IMG/VR virus record: IMGVR_UViG_3300008625_000022
Coordinates: 1-40,984 of that record
Length of the DNA stretch: 40,984 nucleotides
Direction: 5' to 3' (one strand)
DNA from: a virus
Numbering within the stretch: the stretch's first letter is position 1; every line of letters starts with the position of its first letter. The translations under genes were made by a program, and so were the position numbers. This document shows, piece after piece, positions 1 to 8,060 of the stretch. The notes beneath the pieces were generated by a model. That model was not told where the DNA came from and searched no databases. It worked only from the letters and a program-made list of their open reading frames with translations.

Positions 1-2033
1 CCGATGAAGAACAAGCAGAAGGTGTAGAGAAAGGAGAAAACATTACAAAGCCTATACCAGACGGTAAAGGTGGAAGTGGTAGTTTCCAACAATGTGTTAA
101 TAATAACAAAGATAAAGATAATCCAGAAGGATGGTGTGGAGCTATTCAACAAAAATTAGAAAAATCAGATGCACAAAAATACATAAATACAGTTGATATG
201 TTCTTATCAAAAGAAGAGCAAAATATGATATGTCCAACTTGTAATAAACCTTTATCAGAACATGGTATTACAAAAGATTCACCATATGGAACTGATACAT
301 CAACTAACTTTTCACAAATGCCTGACAGTCCAAGAGTTTCAACTGAGAAGGAAGAGGTTGAAAAGAAAAATAAAAAAACAATTCAACAAGTAGAAAGTCA
401 GTTAATTATTGACGGTAAGCATAAACCACAGAATATACATCATGGACAGAAGAAAGAGACCAGAATGTCTGATTTATATGAATCTGAAGCTAATGCAATC
501 AAGTCTTCAGACAAATTGAAATCACAGTTTATTGCAGATGAAATAAAAACGATGCTAAGTAAAAAAAAAACTCGTCCAGAAACCCCAAATAAAGAAAACA
601 AATATCAAACACATATAGACAAACCTATTCACTTTAACGCCTTAAAAGAAATAATAGAAGATAAAAAAAGAAAAAAGGAAGAAGAGGCGAAAAAGGGTAG
701 ACATGGTGCAGAATTTTATCTTCCTAAAAGAGGACATAAAGTAGAAGAACCAGAAGAAGATAAACCTAAAAAAGAAAAGAAGAAGACTAACGCATTAGGT
801 AAATTATTATCACAGATGGGTAAAAGAAAAAGAGGTAAAAAAGATGTTTTATATGATGAAGAGAAGAAAGCAATTATAGATAATGCATTAAAATTTGTTA
901 GAAAACCATCATCGCATTCACCTGTAGGAGCTGAAGGAAGAGCATCCGATGAAGGTAAAACACTTAAAGAAGTTCAAGCAGAAAGAGCTAAAAAAAGATT
1001 GAAAAATCCAAGATCTTATCAGTCTGAGAAAAGGATATTACCAACAGAAGCTGATTTAGATAAATTAATAGCCCAAATAAATGCAAGGAATAAAAAACCA
1101 AAACCAAAATTCGATGCATTGGAACTTTCATCAGTATTAAGTGGAAAGAAAGGAAAAAAGAAAATCAAATCTCTGGATGATATAATCAAGAGAAAAAGAA
1201 GTAGTCCATTCCAGAAGAACCCAACTAAACCTAAACCAAGGGGGGAAGGTTATTCAGCTAATAGTGCTATATTAGCAGAAAGTAAGTTACCTGATGGTAT
1301 GACTCTAGCAGAATTTCAAACTGCAAGAAAACTAAGTAGACAGAAAGACCCTTGGCAGAAAAGAATGGGTACTCTTTCAAGGAGAGAGGCAAAAAAACTA
1401 CCTGACGAAGACGCTTTGGATAAAATAATAGCAGATAAAAAAAGAAAAAAATTAGAACATAAAACATCATCATTGGGAGATATTAAAGATAAATTAAGCA
1501 GGATTAAAAGAAAAATAGAAGAACAATATTCAAAAGACCATCCATATGAAAAAACAGACAAAGCGAGACCACAGAGTACAGGAGATAAGATAATAGATGA
1601 AATGCCAAAAACATTAGAAAGACTTCTTTTAGAACCATTAGGTATTAAACAAGAAACAACAGGAAAAAAGAAAAATAGAGACCATTCAAACTCACAGGGA
1701 GATGCACATAGGATGTATACTCAAGAGGCTAGTCAAGATACATGGATAGGAAGTGGATTACCTCAACCAAAGAAAACCGAATCTGATGAGGATGACGAGG
1801 AGTTTGGAGTACCTATAGAACAAGGTTTACCACATAATGGAGATGCAAGACAGAAGGGAGAAGAAGGTACAGGGTCAATTGGAGGTTTAATTCGACATAA
1901 CGTAGGTGATGGTTCAACTTTCGCACAAGGAAGTGGTAATTCTGCTCAAATAACCAACAATAAATTAAATAATCAGATGCGTGGAAACAAATATATGCCT
2001 AGATCAGTTAAAAGAAAACCAAAAACTAATTAG
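1..2033 (+). CDS. Lys-rich head-region protein, 5' truncated
   Basis: The frame is open from base 3, so the start lies outside the window; 676 codons are visible. Near the N-terminus (bases 108-150) is a pattern FQQCV...DNPEGWCGAI, which I know from phage portal/prohead-protease region proteins, followed by CPTCNKPLSEHG, a possible zinc knuckle. The rest is highly charged and Lys-rich with predicted helices, and it contains two diverged copies of a motif TLxExQxxRxxxRxKxP...LPxExxLDKIIA (about 957-1095 and 1298-1447). It sits immediately before a scaffold-like gene and the capsid gene, so a role in head assembly (portal tail, protease-linked scaffold or internal head protein) is inferred. The exact function is unknown. 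Confidence 0.6.
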   Translation, partial: DEEQAEGVEKGENITKPIPDGKGGSGSFQQCVNNNKDKDNPEGWCGAIQQKLEKSDAQKYINTVDMFLSKEEQNMICPTCNKPLSEHGITKDSPYGTDTSTNFSQMPDSPRVSTEKEEVEKKNKKTIQQVESQLIIDGKHKPQNIHHGQKKETRMSDLYESEANAIKSSDKLKSQFIADEIKTMLSKKKTRPETPNKENKYQTHIDKPIHFNALKEIIEDKKRKKEEEAKKGRHGAEFYLPKRGHKVEEPEEDKPKKEKKKTNALGKLLSQMGKRKRGKKDVLYDEEKKAIIDNALKFVRKPSSHSPVGAEGRASDEGKTLKEVQAERAKKRLKNPRSYQSEKRILPTEADLDKLIAQINARNKKPKPKFDALELSSVLSGKKGKKKIKSLDDIIKRKRSSPFQKNPTKPKPRGEGYSANSAILAESKLPDGMTLAEFQTARKLSRQKDPWQKRMGTLSRREAKKLPDEDALDKIIADKKRKKLEHKTSSLGDIKDKLSRIKRKIEEQYSKDHPYEKTDKARPQSTGDKIIDEMPKTLERLLLEPLGIKQETTGKKKNRDHSNSQGDAHRMYTQEASQDTWIGSGLPQPKKTESDEDDEEFGVPIEQGLPHNGDARQKGEEGTGSIGGLIRHNVGDGSTFAQGSGNSAQITNNKLNNQMRGNKYMPRSVKRKPKTN

Positions 2034-2081
2034 GGTATATAAACGAAATACTTATAAACACACATTATAAATCTTTATTAA
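2034..2081 (+). promoter_or_regulatory. TATA-rich leader of the scaffold/capsid operon
   Basis: Three TATA-like boxes lie in the 52-nt gap: tatataaa at about 2036, cttataaa at 2051 and attataaa at 2064. None is at the usual 29-nt distance from the ATG at 2086, so this transcript may carry a short leader, unlike most genes here. Confidence 0.45.
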
Positions 2082-2085
2082 TAAC

Positions 2086-2712
2086 ATGGCTGAAAACGAA
2101 AAAGATTCAAAAGTAGATGCTTCTGAAGACAAAAAAGTCGAAGAAGCAGACACCAAAGACTCTAAACACGAAGAAAAGGAGAAATCCTACTTCGAGGAAA
2201 CCGTCAAGTCAACTTTTGACACAATCACTGACAATCTGCAAGTAATTGCAGAATCTCAGAAATCACTACTCGACTCAGTTCAAGTAATTGATGATAGGGT
2301 TAAAGCATTGGAACAACCTACCGACCTTCCAGCAGCACCAAAAGGAACTGCTGACAAAGAAGACGTTGGTACAGAAACCAAAGCTCCAGAAAAACCTTAC
2401 CCTCAAGGAGAACAAAGTGGATTAGATGATGATGGTGATGATACATCTGACGATGATTCAAAACTATCAGGTCAAGAGAAACCAATCGGTAAAGCAACTC
2501 GAATTGTTGAAAAGGCAGAACATACCTTTACAACAGAGACCCCAAGACCAAACTCATTAGAGAACGTTGATAAAGCAGAATTTGGAAAAGACTTTAGTCC
2601 AATCCTAAAAGATGCTAGATCAAATGGTTTTGAAGGACTAAGTACAGTTGCACAAAACATCCTGAACGGTAAATACTACAAACCAACCCAAGATGAGGTC
2701 GGACAGTGGTAG
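2086..2712 (+). CDS. Acidic scaffold-like protein before the capsid gene
   Basis: This 208-aa, strongly acidic protein starts with about 35 charged residues, then a predicted coiled coil (FDTITDNLQVIAESQKSL to DDRVKALE, residues 44-80), an Asp/Glu-rich linker around residues 110-130, and a conserved-looking end (FSPILKDARSNGFEGL...NGKYYKPTQDE). Size, charge, coiled coil and position directly in front of the major capsid gene match scaffold proteins of HK97-type viruses, but I recognise no specific family. Its stop at 2710-2712 is two bases from the capsid ATG, so the two are co-transcribed. Both use more C-ending codons than most neighbours, consistent with high expression. Confidence 0.6.
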   Translation: MAENEKDSKVDASEDKKVEEADTKDSKHEEKEKSYFEETVKSTFDTITDNLQVIAESQKSLLDSVQVIDDRVKALEQPTDLPAAPKGTADKEDVGTETKAPEKPYPQGEQSGLDDDGDDTSDDDSKLSGQEKPIGKATRIVEKAEHTFTTETPRPNSLENVDKAEFGKDFSPILKDARSNGFEGLSTVAQNILNGKYYKPTQDEVGQW

Positions 2713-2714
2713 AT

Positions 2715-3935
2715 ATGGTTCAAATAAAAACTATCGATGAACTTGAAGCACTCTATTACGGATATAACCGTAATCTCCTCCGTAAAGCCGACGCACCAGT
2801 AACAACATCCACAACTGGCGTTTTTAACGCTATTTATGGAGCTTACGCATGGGCGCAATTGAATTTGGAGGCGAATGCCTTCGGTATATTGCCAAAATAC
2901 CCATGGGATAAATCTGGATGGAGGGTCATTACAGCTAAGCCAACTCTGAACACCATCAGTGGTAACACTGCATTAGGTGGAACATCAGAAGGTGGTACCA
3001 TCGCAGAGACAGTAAAACCAACACTTCAAGAAATTGATGTACGTCCAAAAACTGCTCAGTTGCCTTTCAGTGCATCTGAAGTTATGGAATGGTTGGCAAC
3101 ACACTCTAAAGATGACATTTGGGGAGGACTTGGTTCTCTCAGATTGTATATGGCTGTACAACACAAAGAATTCCTAAATAGAATGCTTTTAGCAGACGTT
3201 GAATCCGAAGCAGCAGGATCATCAGGTAACAACACTGGTACCACCAACTTTGAATCACTAGATAGAATTGTATCAAGTGGTGCAGAGGAGACAGCATTAG
3301 GTGGCTCACACACAAGCTATTACGATCCATGGGCAGCAAACGCAACCATTGATAGAGATAGTGGTACAGACTTTGACTGTACAGTTGAGAGTGCATCAGG
3401 CACAATTGGTACAAATGGCGTTTTGACCGATGATACCTTAAGAACTTTCCTTAGAAAGATTCGTATCGCAGCAGGTAAAGATCCTAATGTATTTTTGGGA
3501 TCTCACGAAGTATATTCCGAAATCCAAGGCTTATACATGCCTTCAGTCCGTATTCCAAACCCATACGGTGAAGCATTAGTACAAGTTGACGTAAATGGAA
3601 TTCAAACCTTCCGAGGCACAGGTGTCGGAATTCACGTAGATTCAATCTATGGAATCCCATTCATTCCAAGTAAGGATGCTCCATCAAACTCTGGTGACTC
3701 ATCAGAAATTGGTAGACTATTCGCATTTGACACAAGTGACAGTGAGGGCTACGGATATCCAAGAATCGGAATTCAAATCGCAATTCCTACTGAGTATTAC
3801 GAAGCTACAAGACGTTCACCAGCTTATCCATTTGTTAATAACGCATTCGTTGAGAAAGGCGTTTTCAGAACAATGGGTGAAACTGTTTGTCGTCACTTCA
3901 AGAGTCAAGGTAAGATTAGAGATATTAAACTTTAG
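2715..3935 (+). CDS. Major capsid protein (HK97 fold, probable)
   Basis: This 406-aa protein forms the icosahedral head shell. It opens with a helical segment (IDELEALYYGYNRNLLRK), then a mixed alpha/beta body with GSHEVYSEIQGLYM and a C-terminal GRLFAFDTSDSEGYGYPRIG...AIPTEYYEATRRSPAYPF stretch typical of capsid P- and A-domain strands in marine tailed viruses. Length, gene order (scaffold, capsid, small virion proteins, connector) and richer codon use agree. I chose the ATG at 2715, which follows the scaffold stop at once; a GTG at 2706 in the same frame would add three residues. A T-run follows the gene. HK97 membership is inferred from pattern and context, not from an alignment. Confidence 0.85.
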   Translation: MVQIKTIDELEALYYGYNRNLLRKADAPVTTSTTGVFNAIYGAYAWAQLNLEANAFGILPKYPWDKSGWRVITAKPTLNTISGNTALGGTSEGGTIAETVKPTLQEIDVRPKTAQLPFSASEVMEWLATHSKDDIWGGLGSLRLYMAVQHKEFLNRMLLADVESEAAGSSGNNTGTTNFESLDRIVSSGAEETALGGSHTSYYDPWAANATIDRDSGTDFDCTVESASGTIGTNGVLTDDTLRTFLRKIRIAAGKDPNVFLGSHEVYSEIQGLYMPSVRIPNPYGEALVQVDVNGIQTFRGTGVGIHVDSIYGIPFIPSKDAPSNSGDSSEIGRLFAFDTSDSEGYGYPRIGIQIAIPTEYYEATRRSPAYPFVNNAFVEKGVFRTMGETVCRHFKSQGKIRDIKL

Positions 3936-3970
3936 GCAACTAAAGTGGGGATCTTGTAATCTATAAAACC

Positions 3971-3981
3971 CCTTTTTTTTT
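3971..3981 (+). terminator. Poly-T terminator after the capsid gene
   Basis: A run of nine T follows CC 35 nt after the capsid stop, with GGGG upstream (about 3945-3950) able to pair with CCCC. T-runs are the usual archaeal termination signal. Confidence 0.6.
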
Positions 3982-3986
3982 AAACA

Positions 3987-3994
3987 TTTAAATA
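3987..3994 (+). promoter_or_regulatory. TATA box, leaderless promoter for the 4016 gene
   Basis: Octamer tttaaata begins 29 nt before the ATG at 4016. Confidence 0.7.
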
Positions 3995-4015
3995 AGGCTG
4001 ACTGCATCACATTTT

Positions 4016-4165
4016 ATGGAATTTTATAGTGATAAAAAAACATGGGATTTACACTATAAAGATTGGAATAATATTATATCTAATATAAAAGATGACACAG
4101 AGTATAATAGATATAGGAGAAAAATAATCCAAAATCTTATTAACATATACGAAAGTAACAAATAA
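4016..4165 (+). CDS. Hypothetical 49-aa protein
   Basis: A small ORF starts MEFYSDKKTWDLHYKDWNNI and ends NIYESNK; it is rich in Tyr, Trp, Asp and Lys and predicted mostly helical. It lies in the gap after the capsid gene that would otherwise look empty. Support comes from a TATA octamer placed exactly 29 nt before the ATG and a T-run terminator just before that. The next promoter begins only 7 nt after its stop. No family is recognised. Confidence 0.55.
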   Translation: MEFYSDKKTWDLHYKDWNNIISNIKDDTEYNRYRRKIIQNLINIYESNK

Positions 4166-4171
4166 GCAATC

Positions 4172-4179
4172 TTTATATA
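4172..4179 (+). promoter_or_regulatory. TATA box for the 4202 gene
   Basis: Octamer tttatata begins 30 nt before the ATG at 4202. Confidence 0.75.
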
Positions 4180-4201
4180 AGAATAGATAACATATTTTGT
4201 A

Positions 4202-4561
4202 ATGGCAATTACAATCAGTACATCCGATTGGACAGCAGCTAATGTTAGAAAGACATTATCTTTCAACGCAGCATTAGTTTCAAAATTGCGAATATATAGT
4301 ATCAAAGTTACCTTCGGTAGTGGTGATAACTATGTAACAGGAGGAGTGTCGGCTGACCTCAAAGAGAACAGAATTTCCACACTCGTTGCTGTAATACCAA
4401 CATATTCAACTTGTTTACAGGAAGTAAGATATGACAAAGACAACGAGAAAATCCAACTATATAACGTAGGTGGAGGAGCAGAAGCCAAATTTGTTGAAGT
4501 AACAAATACCAGCTCAACTTGTGCATCTAAAATATTCGAGTTTCTAGTCATAGGCTACTAG
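4202..4561 (+). CDS. Small virion (decoration-like) protein
   Basis: A 119-aa, beta-rich protein with FGSGDNYVTGGVSADL and a later YDKDNEKIQLYNVGG stretch. This combination (Y.TGG... then YD..N.KI..Y) is one I associate with small structural proteins encoded next to the capsid gene in marine tailed viruses. It stands alone between its own TATA box and a long T-rich terminator, so it can be expressed independently and strongly. A capsid decoration or head-stabilising role is inferred from position and size; no enzyme motif is visible. Confidence 0.6.
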   Translation: MAITISTSDWTAANVRKTLSFNAALVSKLRIYSIKVTFGSGDNYVTGGVSADLKENRISTLVAVIPTYSTCLQEVRYDKDNEKIQLYNVGGGAEAKFVEVTNTSSTCASKIFEFLVIGY

Positions 4562-4573
4562 AGTCCAAAAAGT

Positions 4574-4595
4574 CTTCTTTTTTTTCTTTTTTTTT
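4574..4595 (+). terminator. T-rich terminator
   Basis: Two T-runs (nine each) separated by a single C begin about 15 nt after the stop of the 4202 gene, immediately ahead of the next promoter. Confidence 0.65.
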
Positions 4596-4602
4596 CACAA
4601 AG

Positions 4603-4610
4603 TTTATATA
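4603..4610 (+). promoter_or_regulatory. TATA box for the 4632 gene
   Basis: Octamer tttatata begins 29 nt before the ATG at 4632. Confidence 0.75.
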
Positions 4611-4631
4611 TAATACTTAATCACTGATTGT

Positions 4632-4898
4632 ATGGTCGAATTAAACCACAATGTTATATCATTTAATGCTGATACAACTATAAAAGGTAGTCATGGTGTA
4701 GTAGTAGCTGTCTTTTGTAGTAAAAAAGGTTCAAGTGGAGCAAAATGTGTCCTTAAAAATGGTGGTGCTAGTGGAACAACAGAATTCACTATTTTTGGTG
4801 AAATAGAGGGTAATTACCAAGATATTAATAGAAGATTTGAAGATGGTATTTACGCAGATATAACAGGTTCAGCAGAATGGACAGTTGTGTTTAAGTAA
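4632..4898 (+). CDS. Small beta-rich virion protein
   Basis: An 88-aa protein with alternating hydrophobic strands and a C-terminal FEDGIYADITGSAEWTVVF, a pattern shared with small virion proteins that follow the capsid gene in marine viruses. It has its own promoter and is followed by the promoter of the connector gene. Probably a second decoration or head-surface protein; this is inferred from size and place, with no motif that fixes a function. Confidence 0.5.
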   Translation: MVELNHNVISFNADTTIKGSHGVVVAVFCSKKGSSGAKCVLKNGGASGTTEFTIFGEIEGNYQDINRRFEDGIYADITGSAEWTVVFK

Positions 4899-4899
4899 A

Positions 4900-4907
4900 T
4901 TTAAATA
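4900..4907 (+). promoter_or_regulatory. TATA box for the connector gene
   Basis: Octamer tttaaata begins 29 nt before the ATG at 4929 and overlaps nothing but the end of the preceding gene's spacer. Confidence 0.7.
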
Positions 4908-4928
4908 CAAAGTTAAATTACTATTATT

Positions 4929-5567
4929 ATGGCTACAACTTACTGTACAGTTGAGGATGTATCTGATTTTCTCAGGGTTCCCATTAATTCTAATACTACT
5001 CCTAATAAAGCACAGGTTGAAAAAATCATCAACCGAAAAGAATCAGAAATAGAGAGAAGAATAGGTCATGCATGGAGATCAAAAAAAGTTACAAGAGAAG
5101 TTCATGATTTACCTTTACTATATACATTTGGTTGGGGTACTCCATTGTTTTTACAACATAGAAACATTTATGAATTAGATTCAAGTTCTGGTGATAAAAT
5201 AGAGATTTGGCAAGGAGCATCATCATCTTGGGAAAATATTCTAGGTAATAATCAATGGTATGATATAGAATATGAGTATGGTAGATTATACTTGAGAGGT
5301 TTTATATTTTCAATTTTAAGAAAAAACAGATGCAGAGTTACATACAGATATGGTGGAGAAAACTTTGCTGGTGATACAGAAATACCAGATGATATCAAAG
5401 ATGCAGTAATTAAAATGACAGCAGTTGATATATTAACAACTAGTCTAAGAATGGATAGATTACCTGTAGGTGGTAATACATTAAGCTGGTCTGAAATGAT
5501 ATCTGCTTGGAAGGAAGACATTGAACATTGTATTATAAATCGCAGAGAAGTATTTGTGATACCATAA
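4929..5567 (+). CDS. Head-tail connector (adaptor) protein
   Basis: A 212-aa protein beginning TYCTVEDVSDFLRVPI, followed by VEKIINRKESEIERRIGHAW, a central beta region, and a C-terminal helical part (IPDDIKDAVIKMTAVDIL). This is the typical architecture of gp6/gp15-type head-tail adaptors, which bind under the portal and form the ring that joins the neck. Position between head and tail genes agrees. The next gene starts directly at its stop codon, so the two are co-transcribed. Confidence 0.75.
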   Translation: MATTYCTVEDVSDFLRVPINSNTTPNKAQVEKIINRKESEIERRIGHAWRSKKVTREVHDLPLLYTFGWGTPLFLQHRNIYELDSSSGDKIEIWQGASSSWENILGNNQWYDIEYEYGRLYLRGFIFSILRKNRCRVTYRYGGENFAGDTEIPDDIKDAVIKMTAVDILTTSLRMDRLPVGGNTLSWSEMISAWKEDIEHCIINRREVFVIP

Positions 5568-6152
5568 ATGTTTGGATTCATTAAAAATGCTATAAAAAAA
5601 GTAGCAGACCAAATAACAGAGGTATTTAATGATATTGTAGAAGGTGACAGAGATGGAAACGAGATAGAAGTTGAAGCAGAATCAGAGGAAGAAATAAAAG
5701 AATGGCTTGAGGAAATTGGAGCTGAAGAAGATCCAGATGTAGATGATGGAAATCAGTTTTTCACTCATAGATGTAGATATGAATACCAAATAGCAAATCA
5801 CTATCATGGAGGAGGAGGAAATAGATCATGTACAATATGTATAGAATTTGATAAAGCATATTCATACGGTAGTTATGTTGAAATAACTTATGATAAATTT
5901 GAAAATGGAGAAACACTATGGGCTGGAGATGGAGATGAACATTTATTGAATTCATGGTTCTCACAAATGGACGATACACAGAAAGAATATGTTTTAAGTA
6001 GTGCAGAAAATAGAGAAGATATTAAAGTAGACACTCACAGGTCTATAGCTCCTTATATGATAGATGATGAGACTGGTGATGGTGAATGTAAATGCTGGTT
6101 AAAATTTATCTCTCATAGAATAGACGGAATAACAGAATGGGAAGGTAAATAA
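5568..6152 (+). CDS. Hypothetical acidic neck-region protein
   Basis: A 194-aa protein whose ATG follows the connector stop directly. It begins with an amphipathic helix (MFGFIKNAIKKVADQITEVF), then a very acidic segment (residues 22-65), then a folded-looking part with NHYHGGGGNRSCTICIEF and a later ECKCWLKF. The Cys pairs and nearby His could bind a metal. Tail-completion or head-closure proteins usually lie here, but I do not recognise this one as either; the function is open. Confidence 0.55.
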   Translation: MFGFIKNAIKKVADQITEVFNDIVEGDRDGNEIEVEAESEEEIKEWLEEIGAEEDPDVDDGNQFFTHRCRYEYQIANHYHGGGGNRSCTICIEFDKAYSYGSYVEITYDKFENGETLWAGDGDEHLLNSWFSQMDDTQKEYVLSSAENREDIKVDTHRSIAPYMIDDETGDGECKCWLKFISHRIDGITEWEGK

Positions 6153-6158
6153 TATATA
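6151..6158 (+). promoter_or_regulatory. TATA box for the 6180 gene
   Basis: Octamer aatatata begins 29 nt before the ATG at 6180 and overlaps the stop codon of the preceding gene. Confidence 0.55.
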
Positions 6159-6179
6159 CTAAGAAGAATGTAATAATTT

Positions 6180-6596
6180 ATGTCTCTAACATATGATGCA
6201 GTTGAAGACCTTAAAGTACTTTTGAAGGATAATTGGACATATGGTCAATTACCTGTTATTGAAGTAGTATGGAAGGTAAAATCTGTAGGATTTGTGGATG
6301 ATAGGAGAGACAAGATAGTGATAATACCAAAGAATGAGAAGATTGATTATTTCAGTTTATATGGAACTGATTTTTTACATACGTTACCTATATCAGTAGA
6401 AGTTAGGTCATATGGAGAACAGGATAAGACATCAGAGGTTGTTAATGAAGTTTTAAGGATTTTGAAGGCTAATTTGAGAAGAACAGGATTTGTTGACCTA
6501 CAGGTCATAAGGTCTGTGTCTGCAAATGATGAATATAGGAATATGTTCAGACATGTAGTTGTATGCCAATATAGGCAACATTATAACTTGGCATGA
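6180..6596 (+). CDS. Tail terminator / tail-completion protein (probable)
   Basis: A 138-aa protein with an N-terminal helix (YDAVEDLKVLLKDNW), strands around KIVIIPKNEK and LPISVEVRSY, a second helix (SEVVNEVLRILKANL) and a last strand FRHVVVCQYRQHYNLA. Size, alpha/beta order and the place directly before the tail tube gene match tail terminator proteins, which cap the tail and join it to the head. It has its own TATA box. The assignment is by pattern and synteny. Confidence 0.65.
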   Translation: MSLTYDAVEDLKVLLKDNWTYGQLPVIEVVWKVKSVGFVDDRRDKIVIIPKNEKIDYFSLYGTDFLHTLPISVEVRSYGEQDKTSEVVNEVLRILKANLRRTGFVDLQVIRSVSANDEYRNMFRHVVVCQYRQHYNLA

Positions 6597-6604
6597 GCAA
6601 AATC

Positions 6605-6612
6605 TTTATATC
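6605..6612 (+). promoter_or_regulatory. TATA box for the tail tube gene
   Basis: Octamer tttatatc begins 29 nt before the ATG at 6634. Confidence 0.75.
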
Positions 6613-6633
6613 TAAACACAGTAAGGGTTTATT

Positions 6634-7632
6634 ATGGCAATAACTACTGGCTCGTATGGTACGCTAAAATATGCTTGGGAAGAGACTTATGCTAATCTTT
6701 ATAGCACTGGTAACCAACAAACACCAAATAAGAAATTTGGTATTCAAGACAAAGTTTCATCATGGACTATAGGAAATAATAGAATTGACCTAGCAGAACT
6801 AAATCAGACAGAACTAGCTAACTATGCATACGGAACACAGACTGGTAGCCTAAGTGTTGATTTTGTATTAGCTAACCCATGGATATTAAGAGCATTTTAT
6901 GGAGAACCATCGGTTGTAACAGGTTCACCAAATGTATGGACTTGGCAAAAATCAGGAACAAAGACAAAAGATGTATCAACATTTACTACTGAAATAGGAA
7001 TAGACATTCCATCAACATCAAATGATATTAGGAGAACATTAAAAGGATGTATGATGAGATCGCTTACAATTAACGCATCAATTGGTGGAACAGTTGACTG
7101 TTCTGCTGACATTGCATATGCAGAGGAAGATGCTCCATCTACAAGTGGAGTAGCAGTTGCAACTGAACCAACAGTTGAATTCCCATATACATTTGCACAC
7201 GCAACTATCAAACAAAATAACGTGACATTAGGAAAGGTACAAGACTTGAGCATTACATTTGCACAAAACTCTGACTTCTTATACGGATTAGGTTCACACC
7301 AAGCAGTTGACAGTTTCAGACGTGTATTCGATATTACTGGTTCATTCAAAATCTCATTACAAGATAAGACTAACTTAGAAGTTGTTCTAGACCAAATAGC
7401 AAAAGGAACAGCAGGTACATATGCAGAAACATTAGATTCATCAGCACCATATTTAGAAATTAAATTCCTAAAGGATGCAAACGAAGAGATAAAACTAACA
7501 TTAACAGGAATATCTCTAACAGACCTAGGTATATCTGGATTAGAACCAGTAGAACCTATATTTGAGGATGTTACATGGAGAGCAAAATCATGTATATGCA
7601 CAGCCGAGAATAACCAAACAACAGAAGAGTAA
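6634..7632 (+). CDS. Major tail tube protein
   Basis: A 332-aa, beta-rich protein beginning AITTGSYGTLKYAWEETY, with SWTIGNNRIDLAELNQTELANYAYG and repeated strand-rich parts (GSLSVDFVLANPWIL, ITGSFKISLQDKTNLEVVL). The layout matches tube proteins of long-tailed viruses, which stack as hexameric rings around the tape measure. It is followed by the overlapping chaperone frames and the tape measure, the standard order. Own promoter, and a separate promoter follows, so it can be made in excess. Confidence 0.75.
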   Translation: MAITTGSYGTLKYAWEETYANLYSTGNQQTPNKKFGIQDKVSSWTIGNNRIDLAELNQTELANYAYGTQTGSLSVDFVLANPWILRAFYGEPSVVTGSPNVWTWQKSGTKTKDVSTFTTEIGIDIPSTSNDIRRTLKGCMMRSLTINASIGGTVDCSADIAYAEEDAPSTSGVAVATEPTVEFPYTFAHATIKQNNVTLGKVQDLSITFAQNSDFLYGLGSHQAVDSFRRVFDITGSFKISLQDKTNLEVVLDQIAKGTAGTYAETLDSSAPYLEIKFLKDANEEIKLTLTGISLTDLGISGLEPVEPIFEDVTWRAKSCICTAENNQTTEE

Positions 7633-7635
7633 ACA

Positions 7636-7643
7636 CTTATATT
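7636..7643 (+). promoter_or_regulatory. TATA box for the tail chaperone gene
   Basis: Octamer cttatatt begins 29 nt before the GTG at 7665. This spacing is what decides for a GTG start. Confidence 0.65.
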
Positions 7644-7664
7644 GGTGAATAAAAAACATTTTCT

Positions 7665-8060
7665 GTGGTATTAAAATCATTTACTATAAAATATGAAGGT
7701 AAAGATGAAATAATAGAATATGAAGACGACTTAACTTTTGGTGAGATGGAGTCAATAATTAATTCATCAATTGATCTTACAGATGTAACAAAACCCAAAG
7801 TTAATTTACCAGAATATAGAACAAAAGTACTATTAAGTACAATAAAAAAGGCTCCGTTTAAAACAGGAGATGTTGTCGCATTAAGAAATTTAAAATCTAG
7901 TGTTGTCAATCAGGTGCTTGGAGGGGTACTCAAAGACTACCCTTTATCGAAGTATTTGGAGCAGTGGATGGTAAGCTTCGTAGGAAACGAGGATTTCGAG
8001 ATACAGCAGAGTTCTACTACTTCTTCGCCAAAGAGTTCGGCTGGGCGAAAGAAACGGTAG
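7665..8060 (+). CDS. Tail assembly chaperone, short form (gpG-like)
   Basis: A 131-aa protein starting at GTG, with FTIKYEGKDEIIEYEDDLTFGEMESI, as in tail chaperones, and a Ser-rich basic tail (SSTTSSPKSSAGRKKR). It lies between tail tube and tape measure, where long-tailed phages encode two overlapping chaperone frames. A second frame, shifted by -1, is open from 7901 to 8173 and overlaps its 3' half. Residues 1-94 up to the slip site are common to both products. It should bind the tape measure during tail assembly and not stay in the virion. Confidence 0.7.
   Translation: MVLKSFTIKYEGKDEIIEYEDDLTFGEMESIINSSIDLTDVTKPKVNLPEYRTKVLLSTIKKAPFKTGDVVALRNLKSSVVNQVLGGVLKDYPLSKYLEQWMVSFVGNEDFEIQQSSTTSSPKSSAGRKKR
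7940..7946 (+). promoter_or_regulatory. Slippery heptamer C_CCT_TTA for -1 frameshift
   Basis: In the frame of the 7665 gene the codons are tac|cct|tta, giving the canonical X_XXY_YYZ heptamer ccc-ttt-a. It is the only such heptamer in the overlap where the -1 frame is open (7901-8060). A stem CGAAGT (7948-7953) with GCTTCG (7975-7980) follows it at once. Frameshifting here would yield a fusion of 94 + 75 residues. Confidence 0.7.

Noticed and set aside
6897-7601. 234-codon reverse ORF opposite the tail tube gene
   Set aside because: It lies wholly within a well-supported forward gene, has low-complexity translation and no promoter at the spacing used by other genes.
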